Source of the DNA: an uncultured Bacteroidales bacterium
GTDB lineage: Bacteria; Bacteroidota; Bacteroidia; Bacteroidales; FEN-979
DNA length: 55,632 bases
Assembly (NCBI GenBank): GCA_903903985.1
Contig: CAIVAT010000009.1
Coordinates: 1-55,632 of the forward strand
Reading direction: 5' to 3'
Translations under genes and position numbers: made by a program
The notes under the pieces: model-generated
The model's input: the letters and a program-made list of their open reading frames with translations, nothing else
What the model was told of the DNA's origin: nothing
The model's database searches: none
Shown here: positions 19,209 through 27,058 of the stretch, one piece after another
How positions within the stretch are numbered: position 1 is the first letter of the stretch
Layout of the letters: the number at the start of each line of letters is the position of its first letter

Positions 19209-22200
19209 TTAAAGTTTACGTTTGATTTCCGTCAATTCATAACCTTCAACGATGTCGCCAACTTTAATATCGTTGAAGTTCTCAATATTTAATCCGCATT
19301 CATAACCGGTCTGAACCTCTTTTACATCATCCTTGAATCGTTTCAATGATCCGAGCAAGCCGGTATAAACCACAATGCCATCGCGGATTACCCTTATCTT
19401 CGTATTCCGGGTCACCTTGCCATCGAGGACCATACAACCGGCAACCGAACCGACTTTGGTGATTTTGAAGACATCACGGACTTCAATGTTGCAAAGGATT
19501 TTTTCTTCAATTTCCGGTGATAACATCCCTTCAATAGCTGCCTTGATCTCTTCGATTGCCTGGTAAATGATAGAATATAAACGGATATCAATCTGTTCCG
19601 ATTCAGCCAGTTTACGGGCACTCACCGAAGGGCGAACCTGGAAACCAACGATGATTGCATTGGATGCGGAAGCAAGTAAAACATCCGATTCGGTAATGGC
19701 TCCAACGGATTTATGAATCACATTAACCATCACTTCCTCATTGGATAAATTCAACAACGAATCAGACAAAGCTTCCACTGAACCGTCGACATCGCATTTC
19801 ACAATAATGTTCAGTTCTTTGAAGTCGCCAATTGCGATTCGACGTCCGATTTCATCAAGCGTGATATGTTTCTGTGTTCTCAAGCCTTGCTCCCGCTGGA
19901 GTTGCAGGCGTTTGGTGGCGATGAGCTTTGATTCTTTTTCATCCGCCATTACATTGAAACCGTCACCGGCCTGGGGAGCCCCGTTCAATCCAAGCATTAA
20001 AATGGGCTGTGATGGGCCGGCCTCCCTAATCGGTAAATTCCTTTCATTATACATTGCCCTGACTTTACCGTAGGTTGCACCTGCCAGCACAATATCCCCT
20101 ACACGTAAGGTGCCGTTTTGCACCAATAATTTTGCGACGTAGCCACGGCCTTTGTCCAGGGAGGATTCGATCACCGTACCGGTAGCCAGCCTCGAGGGAT
20201 TGGCCTTCAGGCTCAGCATCTCAGCTTCCAGCAGCACTTTCTCCAATAATAATTCCACGTTTGTGCCAATCTTGGCAGAGATTTCCTGGGTCTGGTATTT
20301 CCCGCCCCATTCTTCCACCAGGATATTCATTTTTGATAATTCTTCTCTGACTTTTTCCGGGTTGGCGTTGGGCTTGTCCATTTTGTTAAAGGCAAAAACA
20401 ATAGGAACCCCTGCAGCAAGCGCATGGTTGATGGCTTCACGCGTTTGGGGCATGACAGTTTCATCTGCTGCGATCACAATGATGGCAACATCAGTAACAC
20501 TTGCACCACGTGCACGCATGGCGGTAAATGCCTCATGCCCCGGTGTGTCGAGAAAGGTGATCTTTTTGCCATTATCGCGCAGAACTTCATAGGCGCCGAT
20601 GTGCTGAGTAATTCCTCCCGCCTCACCAGCAACCACATTGGTACTCCGGATGAAGTCAAGAAGTTTGGTTTTTCCATGGTCAACATGTCCCATCACGGTA
20701 ACGATGGGCGGCCGGTCAACCATATCCTCTGGTTTATCAGGTTCATTTTGCTTGATCGCCTCCTGAACCTCAACACTGACAAATTCAACTTTGTGGCCGA
20801 ATTCTTCCGCCACAAGTGTAAGGGTTTCAGCATCAAGGCGCTGGTTAATCGAAACAAACATGCCAAGCGCCATGCATGTTGAAATGACTTCGGTAACCTG
20901 AACGTTCAACATGGATGCAAGTTCATTGGCCGTGACGAATTCAGTGACCTTGATCACCTGTTTTCCTTCTTCCAAACGTTCCTGTTCCTGGTGCATCAGG
21001 TGGCTGACGGCATCACGCTTTGCTTTGCGGTATTTCGACGCTTTGGACTTTCCTGACGGACTCAACCGTGCAAGCGTTTCCTTGATCTGCTTTTCGATAT
21101 CCTCTGAAGTAACCTCTGGTTTCTGGATATCCTTGCTGAACTTTTTATCCTTGGCAAGCGTGAGCTTATGCATGGTCGGGCGTGGCGGTGCATCCGTACT
21201 GGCCGTGGTAGATGGGGTGCCTTCTTCGCCCTGGCGTTTGATCCGTTTGCGTTTCTTCTTCTTCGATTTCAGGGTTTCATCCGAGGAAGAGGCAACAGGC
21301 TGCGGTTTCTTCTTTTCGAATTTTTTTGGTTCCGGCAGGATAATCGATCCAAGGATGGTCGGACCCTCCAGAATGATTCGTTCAGTTGGTAGAAAATTAG
21401 ATTCCTGAACTGGTTCAGCGACCTTTGGTATGATTTGTTCTTCGGGCAAAGGCTCAGCGACCGGGATTCCTGCTTCAATGGCAACAGGCACAACCTCTTC
21501 TGTAATCGCTTCAGGTTCGGGTACCGCTTCCGGTACAATGGTCTCCGGTGCCGGCTCCGGTTTTGCCTTAACTTTTTTGGATAGTTTTTTATCGAAAACG
21601 CCCAGGTCCATTTTGCCAACGATCTTTAAATCAGTTGATGGCTTTTGTTCGGACTCAGGAGCAGGTGGAGTTACGGGCTCAACTTCAGCCTGAATTAAAA
21701 CGGATTCAACGGCAGGAACAGGAGAAGGAACTTCCTCCGCTGGTATATCAACTCTTGCGGGAGTTTCTGCTGCTGCGGGTACTTCGGTTGTTAATTGTTC
21801 CCCGGGGTGAATGACCGGAAGGTCAGCAATGACTGGCGGTTCCGCAGGACGCTCTTCAGCCACCGTTTCAGCTGGCCTTGGAGGTTCCGGCAGCGGTGCA
21901 ACCTCGACTTTTTTCTCTTCTTTAACAGCTTCTTTAACAAGAACTTCCTTTGGTTTTCTAGCAACCTCATGTTGCTTTTTCTCGAAATCCATGGATACGT
22001 TCTTGATAAACAGGTCATCAAGCTCTTTTTCACGATCCTTGGAAGCTGTTTTTTTGTCTTCGATTGTGATTGTTTCATGAGCAGCAAACTGAAGCCCAAT
22101 CTTCTTCGCTTCCTCTTTGACATGTTTTTCCGACGCGAATTCTTTCATCAGAAGATTATACATCTCCTGTGATAATTTCGCATTGGGATCCATATCCAAT

Positions 22201-22301
22201 GGAAATCCCTTTTTTACAAGGAAATCCACGACCGTTTTAATCCCAATGTTAAATTCCCGTGCAGCTTTGCTTAACCTGGTAGTTGTTATACCTTCACTCA
22301 T
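19209..22301 (-). CDS. infB: Translation initiation factor IF-2
   Basis: A 1030-residue GTPase that brings initiator tRNA to the 30S subunit. An IF2_N domain (about 4-55) is followed by a long charged linker (about 60-400), first rich in Glu/Pro/Val/Ala and then in Lys. A second IF2_N-like segment (about 450-510) contains [17 protein letters not shown]. The G domain begins with GHVDHGKT (538-545), then [12 protein letters not shown] and the C1/C2 domains ending in GDIVEGYE. The long linker is typical of Bacteroidota. It is the third gene of the rimP-nusA-infB operon, 19 bases after nusA. Confidence 0.98.
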   Translation of the reverse strand: MSEGITTTRLSKAAREFNIGIKTVVDFLVKKGFPLDMDPNAKLSQEMYNLLMKEFASEKHVKEEAKKIGLQFAAHETITIEDKKTASKDREKELDDLFIKNVSMDFEKKQHEVARKPKEVLVKEAVKEEKKVEVAPLPEPPRPAETVAEERPAEPPVIADLPVIHPGEQLTTEVPAAAETPARVDIPAEEVPSPVPAVESVLIQAEVEPVTPPAPESEQKPSTDLKIVGKMDLGVFDKKLSKKVKAKPEPAPETIVPEAVPEPEAITEEVVPVAIEAGIPVAEPLPEEQIIPKVAEPVQESNFLPTERIILEGPTILGSIILPEPKKFEKKKPQPVASSSDETLKSKKKKRKRIKRQGEEGTPSTTASTDAPPRPTMHKLTLAKDKKFSKDIQKPEVTSEDIEKQIKETLARLSPSGKSKASKYRKAKRDAVSHLMHQEQERLEEGKQVIKVTEFVTANELASMLNVQVTEVISTCMALGMFVSINQRLDAETLTLVAEEFGHKVEFVSVEVQEAIKQNEPDKPEDMVDRPPIVTVMGHVDHGKTKLLDFIRSTNVVAGEAGGITQHIGAYEVLRDNGKKITFLDTPGHEAFTAMRARGASVTDVAIIVIAADETVMPQTREAINHALAAGVPIVFAFNKMDKPNANPEKVREELSKMNILVEEWGGKYQTQEISAKIGTNVELLLEKVLLEAEMLSLKANPSRLATGTVIESSLDKGRGYVAKLLVQNGTLRVGDIVLAGATYGKVRAMYNERNLPIREAGPSQPILMLGLNGAPQAGDGFNVMADEKESKLIATKRLQLQREQGLRTQKHITLDEIGRRIAIGDFKELNIIVKCDVDGSVEALSDSLLNLSNEEVMVNVIHKSVGAITESDVLLASASNAIIVGFQVRPSVSARKLAESEQIDIRLYSIIYQAIEEIKAAIEGMLSPEIEEKILCNIEVRDVFKITKVGSVAGCMVLDGKVTRNTKIRVIRDGIVVYTGLLGSLKRFKDDVKEVQTGYECGLNIENFNDIKVGDIVEGYELTEIKRKL

Positions 22302-22320
22302 TCAGCAAAATTATGGTTTT

Positions 22321-23556
22321 TTATTCAAACTCCGCTCTAATAATGCGGACTACTTCATTGATCGTCTCTTCTTCAAGGTCCGTACGCTTCACCAATTCCT
22401 CGACATCCATATCCAATACGCTCTTTGCTGTGTCACAGCCAATGGTTTTCAATTCATCAATGATCCACTGATCGATTTCATCAGAAAATTCCTGGATGTC
22501 AACATCTTCATTGTCCACATCCGTGTCGCGATATACATCAATTTCATAACCGGTCAGTTTGCCTGCCAGTTTAATATTGAATCCTCCTTTGCCGATTGCA
22601 AGGGAAACCTGGTCAGGTTTCATATACACATCGGCCCTTTTCTCTTCTTCAATGATAACAATGGAGGAGACTTTGGCCGGACTGAGCGCCCGCTGTATGA
22701 ACAGGGAGGGATTTGTCGTAAAGTTGATTACGTCGATATTTTCATTTTTCAACTCGCGAACGATCCCATGAATGCGGCTTCCCTTCATCCCCACACATGC
22801 GCCTACCGGGTCGATCCGGTCATCATAGGACTCAACTGCGATCTTGGCACGCTCACCGGGTACCCTAACAATCTTTTTGATATTGATCAGGCCATCATAC
22901 ACTTCAGGAACTTCAGATTCGAACAAACGTTCGAGAAATGATTCCGAGGTACGCGATAAAATAATGATCGGATTATTGTTCTTCATCTCCACCTTGGATA
23001 CGACGGCCCTGATGGTATCGCCTTTCCTGTAAAAGTCTGACGGGATTTGCTCCGACTTGGGGAGGATCAGTTCAATACCTTCATCATCAAGAACGAGAAT
23101 CTCCTTCTTCCACACCTGGTAAACCTCACCGGAAATAATTTCACCTATCTTTTCACGGTATTTGGTGTAAACATTGTTTTTCTCGTATTCCTGGATTTTG
23201 GAGATCAGGTTCTGCCGGATGGCAAGAATTTCACGCCGGCCGAAGCTGCCTAACTTGATCTCTTCCGACAGTTCTTCCCCAACTTCAAAATCGGGTTCAA
23301 CCTTGATGGCTTCAGAAATAGGGACCTGGGTGTTTTCATCTTCTACTTCACCGTCTTCAACGATGGTACGTGACCTGAAAATTTCAAGATCTCCTTTGTC
23401 AATATTTACAATGATGTCGAAATTATCGGCCGACCCATACCTTTTCGTCAGCATGTGTTTGAATACATCTTCCAGGATGCGCATCATGGTTTCCCTGTCG
23501 ATGTTTTTGAATTCCTTGAATTCTGAAAAGGTTTCGACTAAATTCAGATGTTCCAT
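22321..23556 (-). CDS. nusA: Transcription termination/antitermination protein NusA
   Basis: A 411-residue RNA polymerase-binding factor controlling pausing and termination. It has the N-terminal polymerase-binding domain (about 1-125), an S1 domain (about 130-200, ending around RKGDTIRAVVSKVEMK), and KH1/KH2 with IILSRTSESFLERLFESEVPE, DPVGACVGMKGSRI and LAIGKGGFNIKLAGKLTG. There are no acidic repeats at the C-terminus, which is normal outside gamma-proteobacteria. It lies between rimP (12 bases upstream) and infB (19 bases downstream) in a conserved operon. Confidence 0.97.
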   Translation of the reverse strand: MEHLNLVETFSEFKEFKNIDRETMMRILEDVFKHMLTKRYGSADNFDIIVNIDKGDLEIFRSRTIVEDGEVEDENTQVPISEAIKVEPDFEVGEELSEEIKLGSFGRREILAIRQNLISKIQEYEKNNVYTKYREKIGEIISGEVYQVWKKEILVLDDEGIELILPKSEQIPSDFYRKGDTIRAVVSKVEMKNNNPIIILSRTSESFLERLFESEVPEVYDGLINIKKIVRVPGERAKIAVESYDDRIDPVGACVGMKGSRIHGIVRELKNENIDVINFTTNPSLFIQRALSPAKVSSIVIIEEEKRADVYMKPDQVSLAIGKGGFNIKLAGKLTGYEIDVYRDTDVDNEDVDIQEFSDEIDQWIIDELKTIGCDTAKSVLDMDVEELVKRTDLEEETINEVVRIIRAEFE

Positions 23557-23568
23557 TGTTTGGTAATT

Positions 23569-24027
23569 CTACTGTTTAAACGTGATTACTTCTTTTGCGG
23601 ATTTGATGTCGCTGAAATTCAACAACACAATTTTATTTTCCGGTTCTTTCTTGGTTTTTTTCAAAGGGGTTATTGCTAGTTCAATGCCGGTTTCACTCGT
23701 TTTCAGAACAATCCCGGAGATTTTTTCACCGGATTTTGTCACTACATCCAGTGATTTTCCGATATTTTTTGCATATTGTCTGGGTAATTTTAAAGGACGG
23801 TCAGCCCCTGCCGATGACACGGTCAGATCAAAATCTTCAGCATCACGGTCAAGACTTTCATTGAGAAATTGGTTCAGTTCCCTGCATGTATCAACAGTAA
23901 CACCATGATCGCCATCGATATAAACCGAGATATGATTTCCGGGCTTGACGGCTGTTTCCACGAGAAAAACGTCACTCCCCGCAAGATGTGTACCGATCAA
24001 TTTATTTACTTTCGCTTCCGTGATCAT
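23569..24027 (-). CDS. rimP: Ribosome maturation factor RimP
   Basis: A 152-residue protein needed for 30S subunit assembly. The N-terminal domain includes the segment around ISVYIDGDHGVTVDTCRELN (about 33-52), followed by DFDLTVSSAGADRPLK, a family signature. The C-terminal SH3-like domain spans about 85-152. It is first in the rimP-nusA-infB operon. A strong promoter lies 62 bases before the ATG, and a GC-rich hairpin stands in the leader. Confidence 0.93.
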   Translation of the reverse strand: MITEAKVNKLIGTHLAGSDVFLVETAVKPGNHISVYIDGDHGVTVDTCRELNQFLNESLDRDAEDFDLTVSSAGADRPLKLPRQYAKNIGKSLDVVTKSGEKISGIVLKTSETGIELAITPLKKTKKEPENKIVLLNFSDIKSAKEVITFKQ

Positions 24028-24042
24028 TGATTATCAATAAAA

Positions 24043-24063
24043 GAGGGGACTTTTTGTCCCCCC
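24043..24063 (-). promoter_or_regulatory. Hairpin in the rimP-nusA-infB leader
   Basis: In the operon leader, GGGGAC and GTCCCC pair around an A5 loop, extended by a C-rich flank. The bases that follow on the minus strand are CTCTTTTATTG, like a weak intrinsic terminator. It ends about 15 bases before the rimP ATG. It could be an attenuator answering to NusA, or simply a structured leader. Confidence 0.45.
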
Positions 24064-24088
24064 GCTTCGTGCTTTTTAATATCGGGTG

Positions 24089-24118
24089 CAAAGATACGCA
24101 ATATTTAATAACGGCAAA
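24089..24118 (-). promoter_or_regulatory. Promoter of the rimP-nusA-infB operon
   Basis: On the minus strand the -7 box TATCTTTG (24089-24096) and a -33 TTTG (24115-24118) are separated by 18 bases, within the expected range. This is among the best promoter matches in the window. Confidence 0.75.
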
Positions 24119-24128
24119 ATCTTTTTTG

Positions 24129-24136
24129 TATATTTG
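24129..24136 (+). promoter_or_regulatory. Promoter -7 box for the YCF48-repeat protein gene
   Basis: TATATTTG fits TAnnTTTG. It lies 19 bases before the ATG at 24155, which supports that start over an upstream in-frame ATG at 24086 that would overlap the divergent rimP promoter. Confidence 0.5.
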
Positions 24137-24154
24137 TTTGCCAACCTCCTGCAA

Positions 24155-26263
24155 ATGCAAACCCGCTTTGTGATATCGCTATTCCTTATATGCATGGTTC
24201 ATCCCGTCATTGCACAGTGGAATTACATGAATCCTGCCCCTTCTCCCGAGGGTTATTCAGCCATCCAGTTTGTCGGTGAACAACTGGGGTATGCCATCAG
24301 TCCTGCCGGTACACTGGTTCAAACCATGGATGCCGGCCTGCACTGGGCGATCATCAAACCCGTTTCTTTTCCGCAATCCTACTGTACCGACATGTGTTTT
24401 GTCTCTGCCTCAAAGGGATGGATCATCGGGGTGAAGGGGATGATTCTTAAAACACCTGATGCAGGCCATACCTGGGATATCTTGCCCTCAGGCACTACTT
24501 CAGATCTTTTATCAATCGACATGGTTTCTGAATCAATCGGCTATATCATAGGGATTCACGGTATCATTCTTAAAACAACCGACGGTGGGAATTCCTGGCA
24601 ACTGATCGTTCCAGATATTGTCAGGGATATGTACGATTGCTTTTTTACCGATGAACAGCAAGGGTTCGCTGCAGCCGATAAAAGCATTTTAAAGACCCTG
24701 GATGGCGGAAACACCTGGACTGAAGTGTTGCATGCTGATTCGGGGTACAACTTTATACGGGTTAATTTTACCAGCCCTCTTGCAGGATTTGCAGTCGGGC
24801 GCAAAGGCGGAATTTTTAAAACTGCCGATGGAGGGGCAAACTGGACCAGGATTCCGGTAAATACAGATAAAAACCTGACGGGTATTTGTTTTACAAACAA
24901 CCACACAGGCCATATAACGGGCAATAACGGGATCATGCTCAGAAGCACGGATGCCGGCAATTCATGGAGCATCCTCAATACAGGGTTCCCGTATAATTTC
25001 GACGGTCTTGCTTTTTCCAATGACAATAACGGGGCGGCCTATGGACCGCTGGGCGCTATTTTCCATACATCCGATGGCGGAATAACCTGGAGCCCGGCGA
25101 CATTTTGCACGCTCGATAATTTGTGGGCCATCTCATTTGCCAATGAACAGGTAGGTTTTGTTGCCGGTTCAGCAGGTGCCGTGGGAAAGACCCTGGATGG
25201 CGGAAATACCTGGTCGATGCTGTCAACCGGTACCCAAAAATCGATCAGCAGTATTTTAATGGTTAGTCCTGATGTTGGTTACCTTGCCGGAGAACAGGGA
25301 TTGATACTTAAAACGATAAATGGCGGAGCTTCATGGCAACAGGTAACATCGCCTGATGCAATTAACTGGAGCTCCCTGTACTTCAAGGATGCTGACAATG
25401 GCATGGTTTCAGGCATCAGCCCGGTCATTTATGTTACAAAAAATGGGGGTAATTCGTGGACTGGCATCCAAACTGAAACAAATGCCGCCATTAATTCAAT
25501 GACTTTTTCGGGATCGGTGGGTTATGCCTGCGGGAGCACCGCAACCCTGCTGAAAACCACAAATTTCGGAAGCTCCTGGTCGAAAATTATCGTTCCCGAA
25601 CTATATGAAGCCAACTTGAATAAGATCATTTGTGTTGATGAAAACAATTGTTTTGTCATGGGGAACCAGTATGTCACAAATGCCTGGGTGATGTTTTTTG
25701 CAGCCACTGCCGATGGTGGTGCCACCTGGAAGGTGAAGACGTTCGAGTTTTCCCCTTCCAAAACATTTATGTCAATGTGTTTTACCGATGCGCAGACAGG
25801 TTATGCAGGCGGTTCCGATTTTTTATGGAAAACCAAGGATGCGGGGGATAACTGGATTGACCAGACGCCTGAAATTTTGCGATCAGGGCCAAACGAAATC
25901 CGTTTCGTCAACCATGAGGTTGGTTTTGCTGTGGGTTATTCGGGGCAAATCCTCTCAACCAGCAACGGAGGAGGGCTTGGAGTAAACAACCCGTCGGCCG
26001 CTTCTGTTAAAATTCTTGACCAGAATAGCCCGAACCCTTTTCATGGAACCACCCAAATAGCCTACCGGATCAGGGAAGCAGGTCGGGTAAGCCTGGTAAT
26101 TTACGATCTGTATGGGAAATATGTCATGGAGTTGGTCAACGCGGTTCAACCGGAAGGATTCTACCGGATAAAATTTGATGGCAGTGGGATTTTACCGGGG
26201 GTCTATTTTTACAGGCTCACAAACAATCGGGTTTCAGATACCCGTAAACTGGTGATCTATTGA
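24155..26263 (+). CDS. Secreted YCF48/BNR-repeat protein with T9SS type A sorting domain
   Basis: A 702-residue exported protein. Residues 1 to about 20 form a signal peptide (MQTRFVISLFLICMVHPVIAQ is the first 21). Next come roughly a dozen repeats of about 40-45 residues, each ending in a form of KT-DGG-(N/A)-W, the YCF48/photosynthesis-assembly-like beta-propeller repeat. The end (about 620-702) is a T9SS type A sorting domain: NSPNPFHGTTQIAY, VIYDLYGKYV, then LPGVYFYRLTNN and RKLVIY. T9SS should export it and cleave the tail. The ligand is unknown. The start was chosen for the signal peptide and the promoter just upstream. Confidence 0.86.
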   Translation: MQTRFVISLFLICMVHPVIAQWNYMNPAPSPEGYSAIQFVGEQLGYAISPAGTLVQTMDAGLHWAIIKPVSFPQSYCTDMCFVSASKGWIIGVKGMILKTPDAGHTWDILPSGTTSDLLSIDMVSESIGYIIGIHGIILKTTDGGNSWQLIVPDIVRDMYDCFFTDEQQGFAAADKSILKTLDGGNTWTEVLHADSGYNFIRVNFTSPLAGFAVGRKGGIFKTADGGANWTRIPVNTDKNLTGICFTNNHTGHITGNNGIMLRSTDAGNSWSILNTGFPYNFDGLAFSNDNNGAAYGPLGAIFHTSDGGITWSPATFCTLDNLWAISFANEQVGFVAGSAGAVGKTLDGGNTWSMLSTGTQKSISSILMVSPDVGYLAGEQGLILKTINGGASWQQVTSPDAINWSSLYFKDADNGMVSGISPVIYVTKNGGNSWTGIQTETNAAINSMTFSGSVGYACGSTATLLKTTNFGSSWSKIIVPELYEANLNKIICVDENNCFVMGNQYVTNAWVMFFAATADGGATWKVKTFEFSPSKTFMSMCFTDAQTGYAGGSDFLWKTKDAGDNWIDQTPEILRSGPNEIRFVNHEVGFAVGYSGQILSTSNGGGLGVNNPSAASVKILDQNSPNPFHGTTQIAYRIREAGRVSLVIYDLYGKYVMELVNAVQPEGFYRIKFDGSGILPGVYFYRLTNNRVSDTRKLVIY

Positions 26264-26265
26264 AA

Positions 26266-26291
26266 ATCCCGGTTGCTGGTTCTGCCGGGAT
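26266..26291 (-). terminator. Possible terminator after the small repeat protein gene
   Basis: ATCCCGG and CCGGGAT form a 7-bp stem with a 12-base loop. On the minus strand it is followed by TTTTCA. It lies 45 bases beyond the stop of the minus-strand gene. The T-run is short, so confidence is modest. Confidence 0.4.
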
Positions 26292-26335
26292 AACATCAGC
26301 ACAGGGAAAACAGGGATGGGAAATCGCGCAGGCGT

Positions 26336-26680
26336 TTAATCCATGAAATCTGCTTCCACCGGGGTAACGGGTGCAAGTTTGTCAGGGGTGCCTGATATAC
26401 AATCCGTATTAGCCTCAATACCGGATGGGTCTTCAAAATCAGCCTCCCTTGGCGTGACCGGGGCAATCTGACTCACTAAAACCGCCGGCATTGCAATCAT
26501 TTCAGTGCCATCCATGAATGCGGCTTCACCCGGAGTTGACGGCGCCAATTTTAAAAGATCGATGGTTATCTCATTTTTTACGGTTTCCGTTTTGATGTTA
26601 AGATTCTTTAAACTTCCTGCAAGCATTGTGCTTGCGGTCATGGCGATCAGGACGATCAGTGTATAGATTTTTGCTTTCAT
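26336..26680 (-). CDS. Small secreted protein with three (L/I)AP-TP-EA-F-D motifs
   Basis: A 114-residue protein I cannot assign to a named family. Residues 1 to about 21 are a signal peptide or membrane anchor (MKAKIYTLIVLIAMTASTMLAG). The mature part carries three 13-residue copies: LAPSTPGEAAFMD (45-57), IAPVTPREADFED (72-84) and LAPVTPVEADFMD (102-114). The last copy is the extreme C-terminus. I recall similar AP-TP-EA-F motifs in short Bacteroidota hypothetical proteins, with no function known to me. The ATG at 26680 is preferred over an upstream in-frame start at 26779 because it gives a clean signal peptide. Confidence 0.65.
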   Translation of the reverse strand: MKAKIYTLIVLIAMTASTMLAGSLKNLNIKTETVKNEITIDLLKLAPSTPGEAAFMDGTEMIAMPAVLVSQIAPVTPREADFEDPSGIEANTDCISGTPDKLAPVTPVEADFMD

Positions 26681-26847
26681 GGCTTTTAAATTTTCAGAGG
26701 TTGCCTTTTGTCGTTTTCGGGAATATGACGGGCCATGAAGTTCGATGTTACAGTTGAATAGGTGAGGACTGGAATACAATCGATGAAGGAAAGAATTTTA
26801 TCGATAAAAAAATGGCAACCTTCTTGTTGAAGATTACCATTCTTTTG

Positions 26848-26918
26848 TTGACCCACCAGGATTCGAACCTGGGCCGAGAGAACCAAAATCTCTTGTGCTG
26901 CCGTTACACCATGGGTCA
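26848..26918 (-). tRNA. tRNA-Gln (TTG)
   Basis: A 71-base tRNA on the minus strand. Acceptor TGACCCA pairs with TGGGTCA; the D-arm is GTG/CAC; the anticodon stem AGAGA/TCTCT encloses TTTTGGT (anticodon TTG, glutamine CAA); the T-arm is CCAGG TTCGAAT CCTGG; the discriminator is A. CA follows, so a full CCA is not encoded. All stems are complete. Confidence 0.95.
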
Positions 26919-26932
26919 AAATGATATACGAT

Positions 26933-26952
26933 TTACGTCTCACGTCCTGCGT
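26933..26952 (+). repeat. 20-bp dispersed repeat, copy A
   Basis: TTACGTCTCACGTCCTGCGT occurs here and, inverted, at 49251-49270, with perfect identity over 20 bases. Flanking bases continue the ACGTC theme. It lies in the 5' leader between the tRNA-Gln promoter and the tRNA. Confidence 0.75.
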
Positions 26953-26975
26953 CAAACGTCTAGCGTTTCCGGCGG

Positions 26976-26983
26976 CAAAGGTA
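26976..26983 (-). promoter_or_regulatory. Promoter -7 box for tRNA-Gln
   Basis: TACCTTTG on the minus strand, identical to the box before tRNA-Val, placed 57 bases before the tRNA 5' end. The implied long precursor leader contains the 20-bp repeat. Confidence 0.6.
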
Positions 26984-27015
26984 AAAAAAAAATATTACCG
27001 AACACTGTTAAGCGG

Positions 27016-27023
27016 TAAATTTG
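27016..27023 (+). promoter_or_regulatory. Promoter -7 box for the DUF2723 gene
   Basis: TAAATTTG fits TAnnTTTG, 35 bases before the ATG at 27059, divergent from the tRNA-Gln promoter. A second, weaker candidate TACTTTCG lies at 27024. Confidence 0.55.
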
Positions 27024-27058
27024 TACTTTCGCAGCTTCATTCCAGTAAATTTCATCCT

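Noticed and set aside
19741..22172. Several open frames opposite infB
   Set aside because: They are shadows of the biased Glu/Pro/Lys codons of IF-2; none has a plausible product or start.
24086..24154. Earlier ATG for the YCF48-repeat gene
   Set aside because: It overlaps the divergent rimP promoter and precedes the gene's own -7 box. The later ATG starts a clean signal peptide.
24155..26263. Periodic DNA in the YCF48 gene as CRISPR or satellite
   Set aside because: The periodicity is at protein level with divergent codons; no constant repeat-spacer pattern exists.
26921..27058. Upstream extension of the DUF2723 reading frame almost to tRNA-Gln
   Set aside because: The extension overlaps the tRNA-Gln leader, the ACGTC repeat and both promoter boxes, and its residues do not match the family. 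ATG 27059 gives the normal N-terminus.
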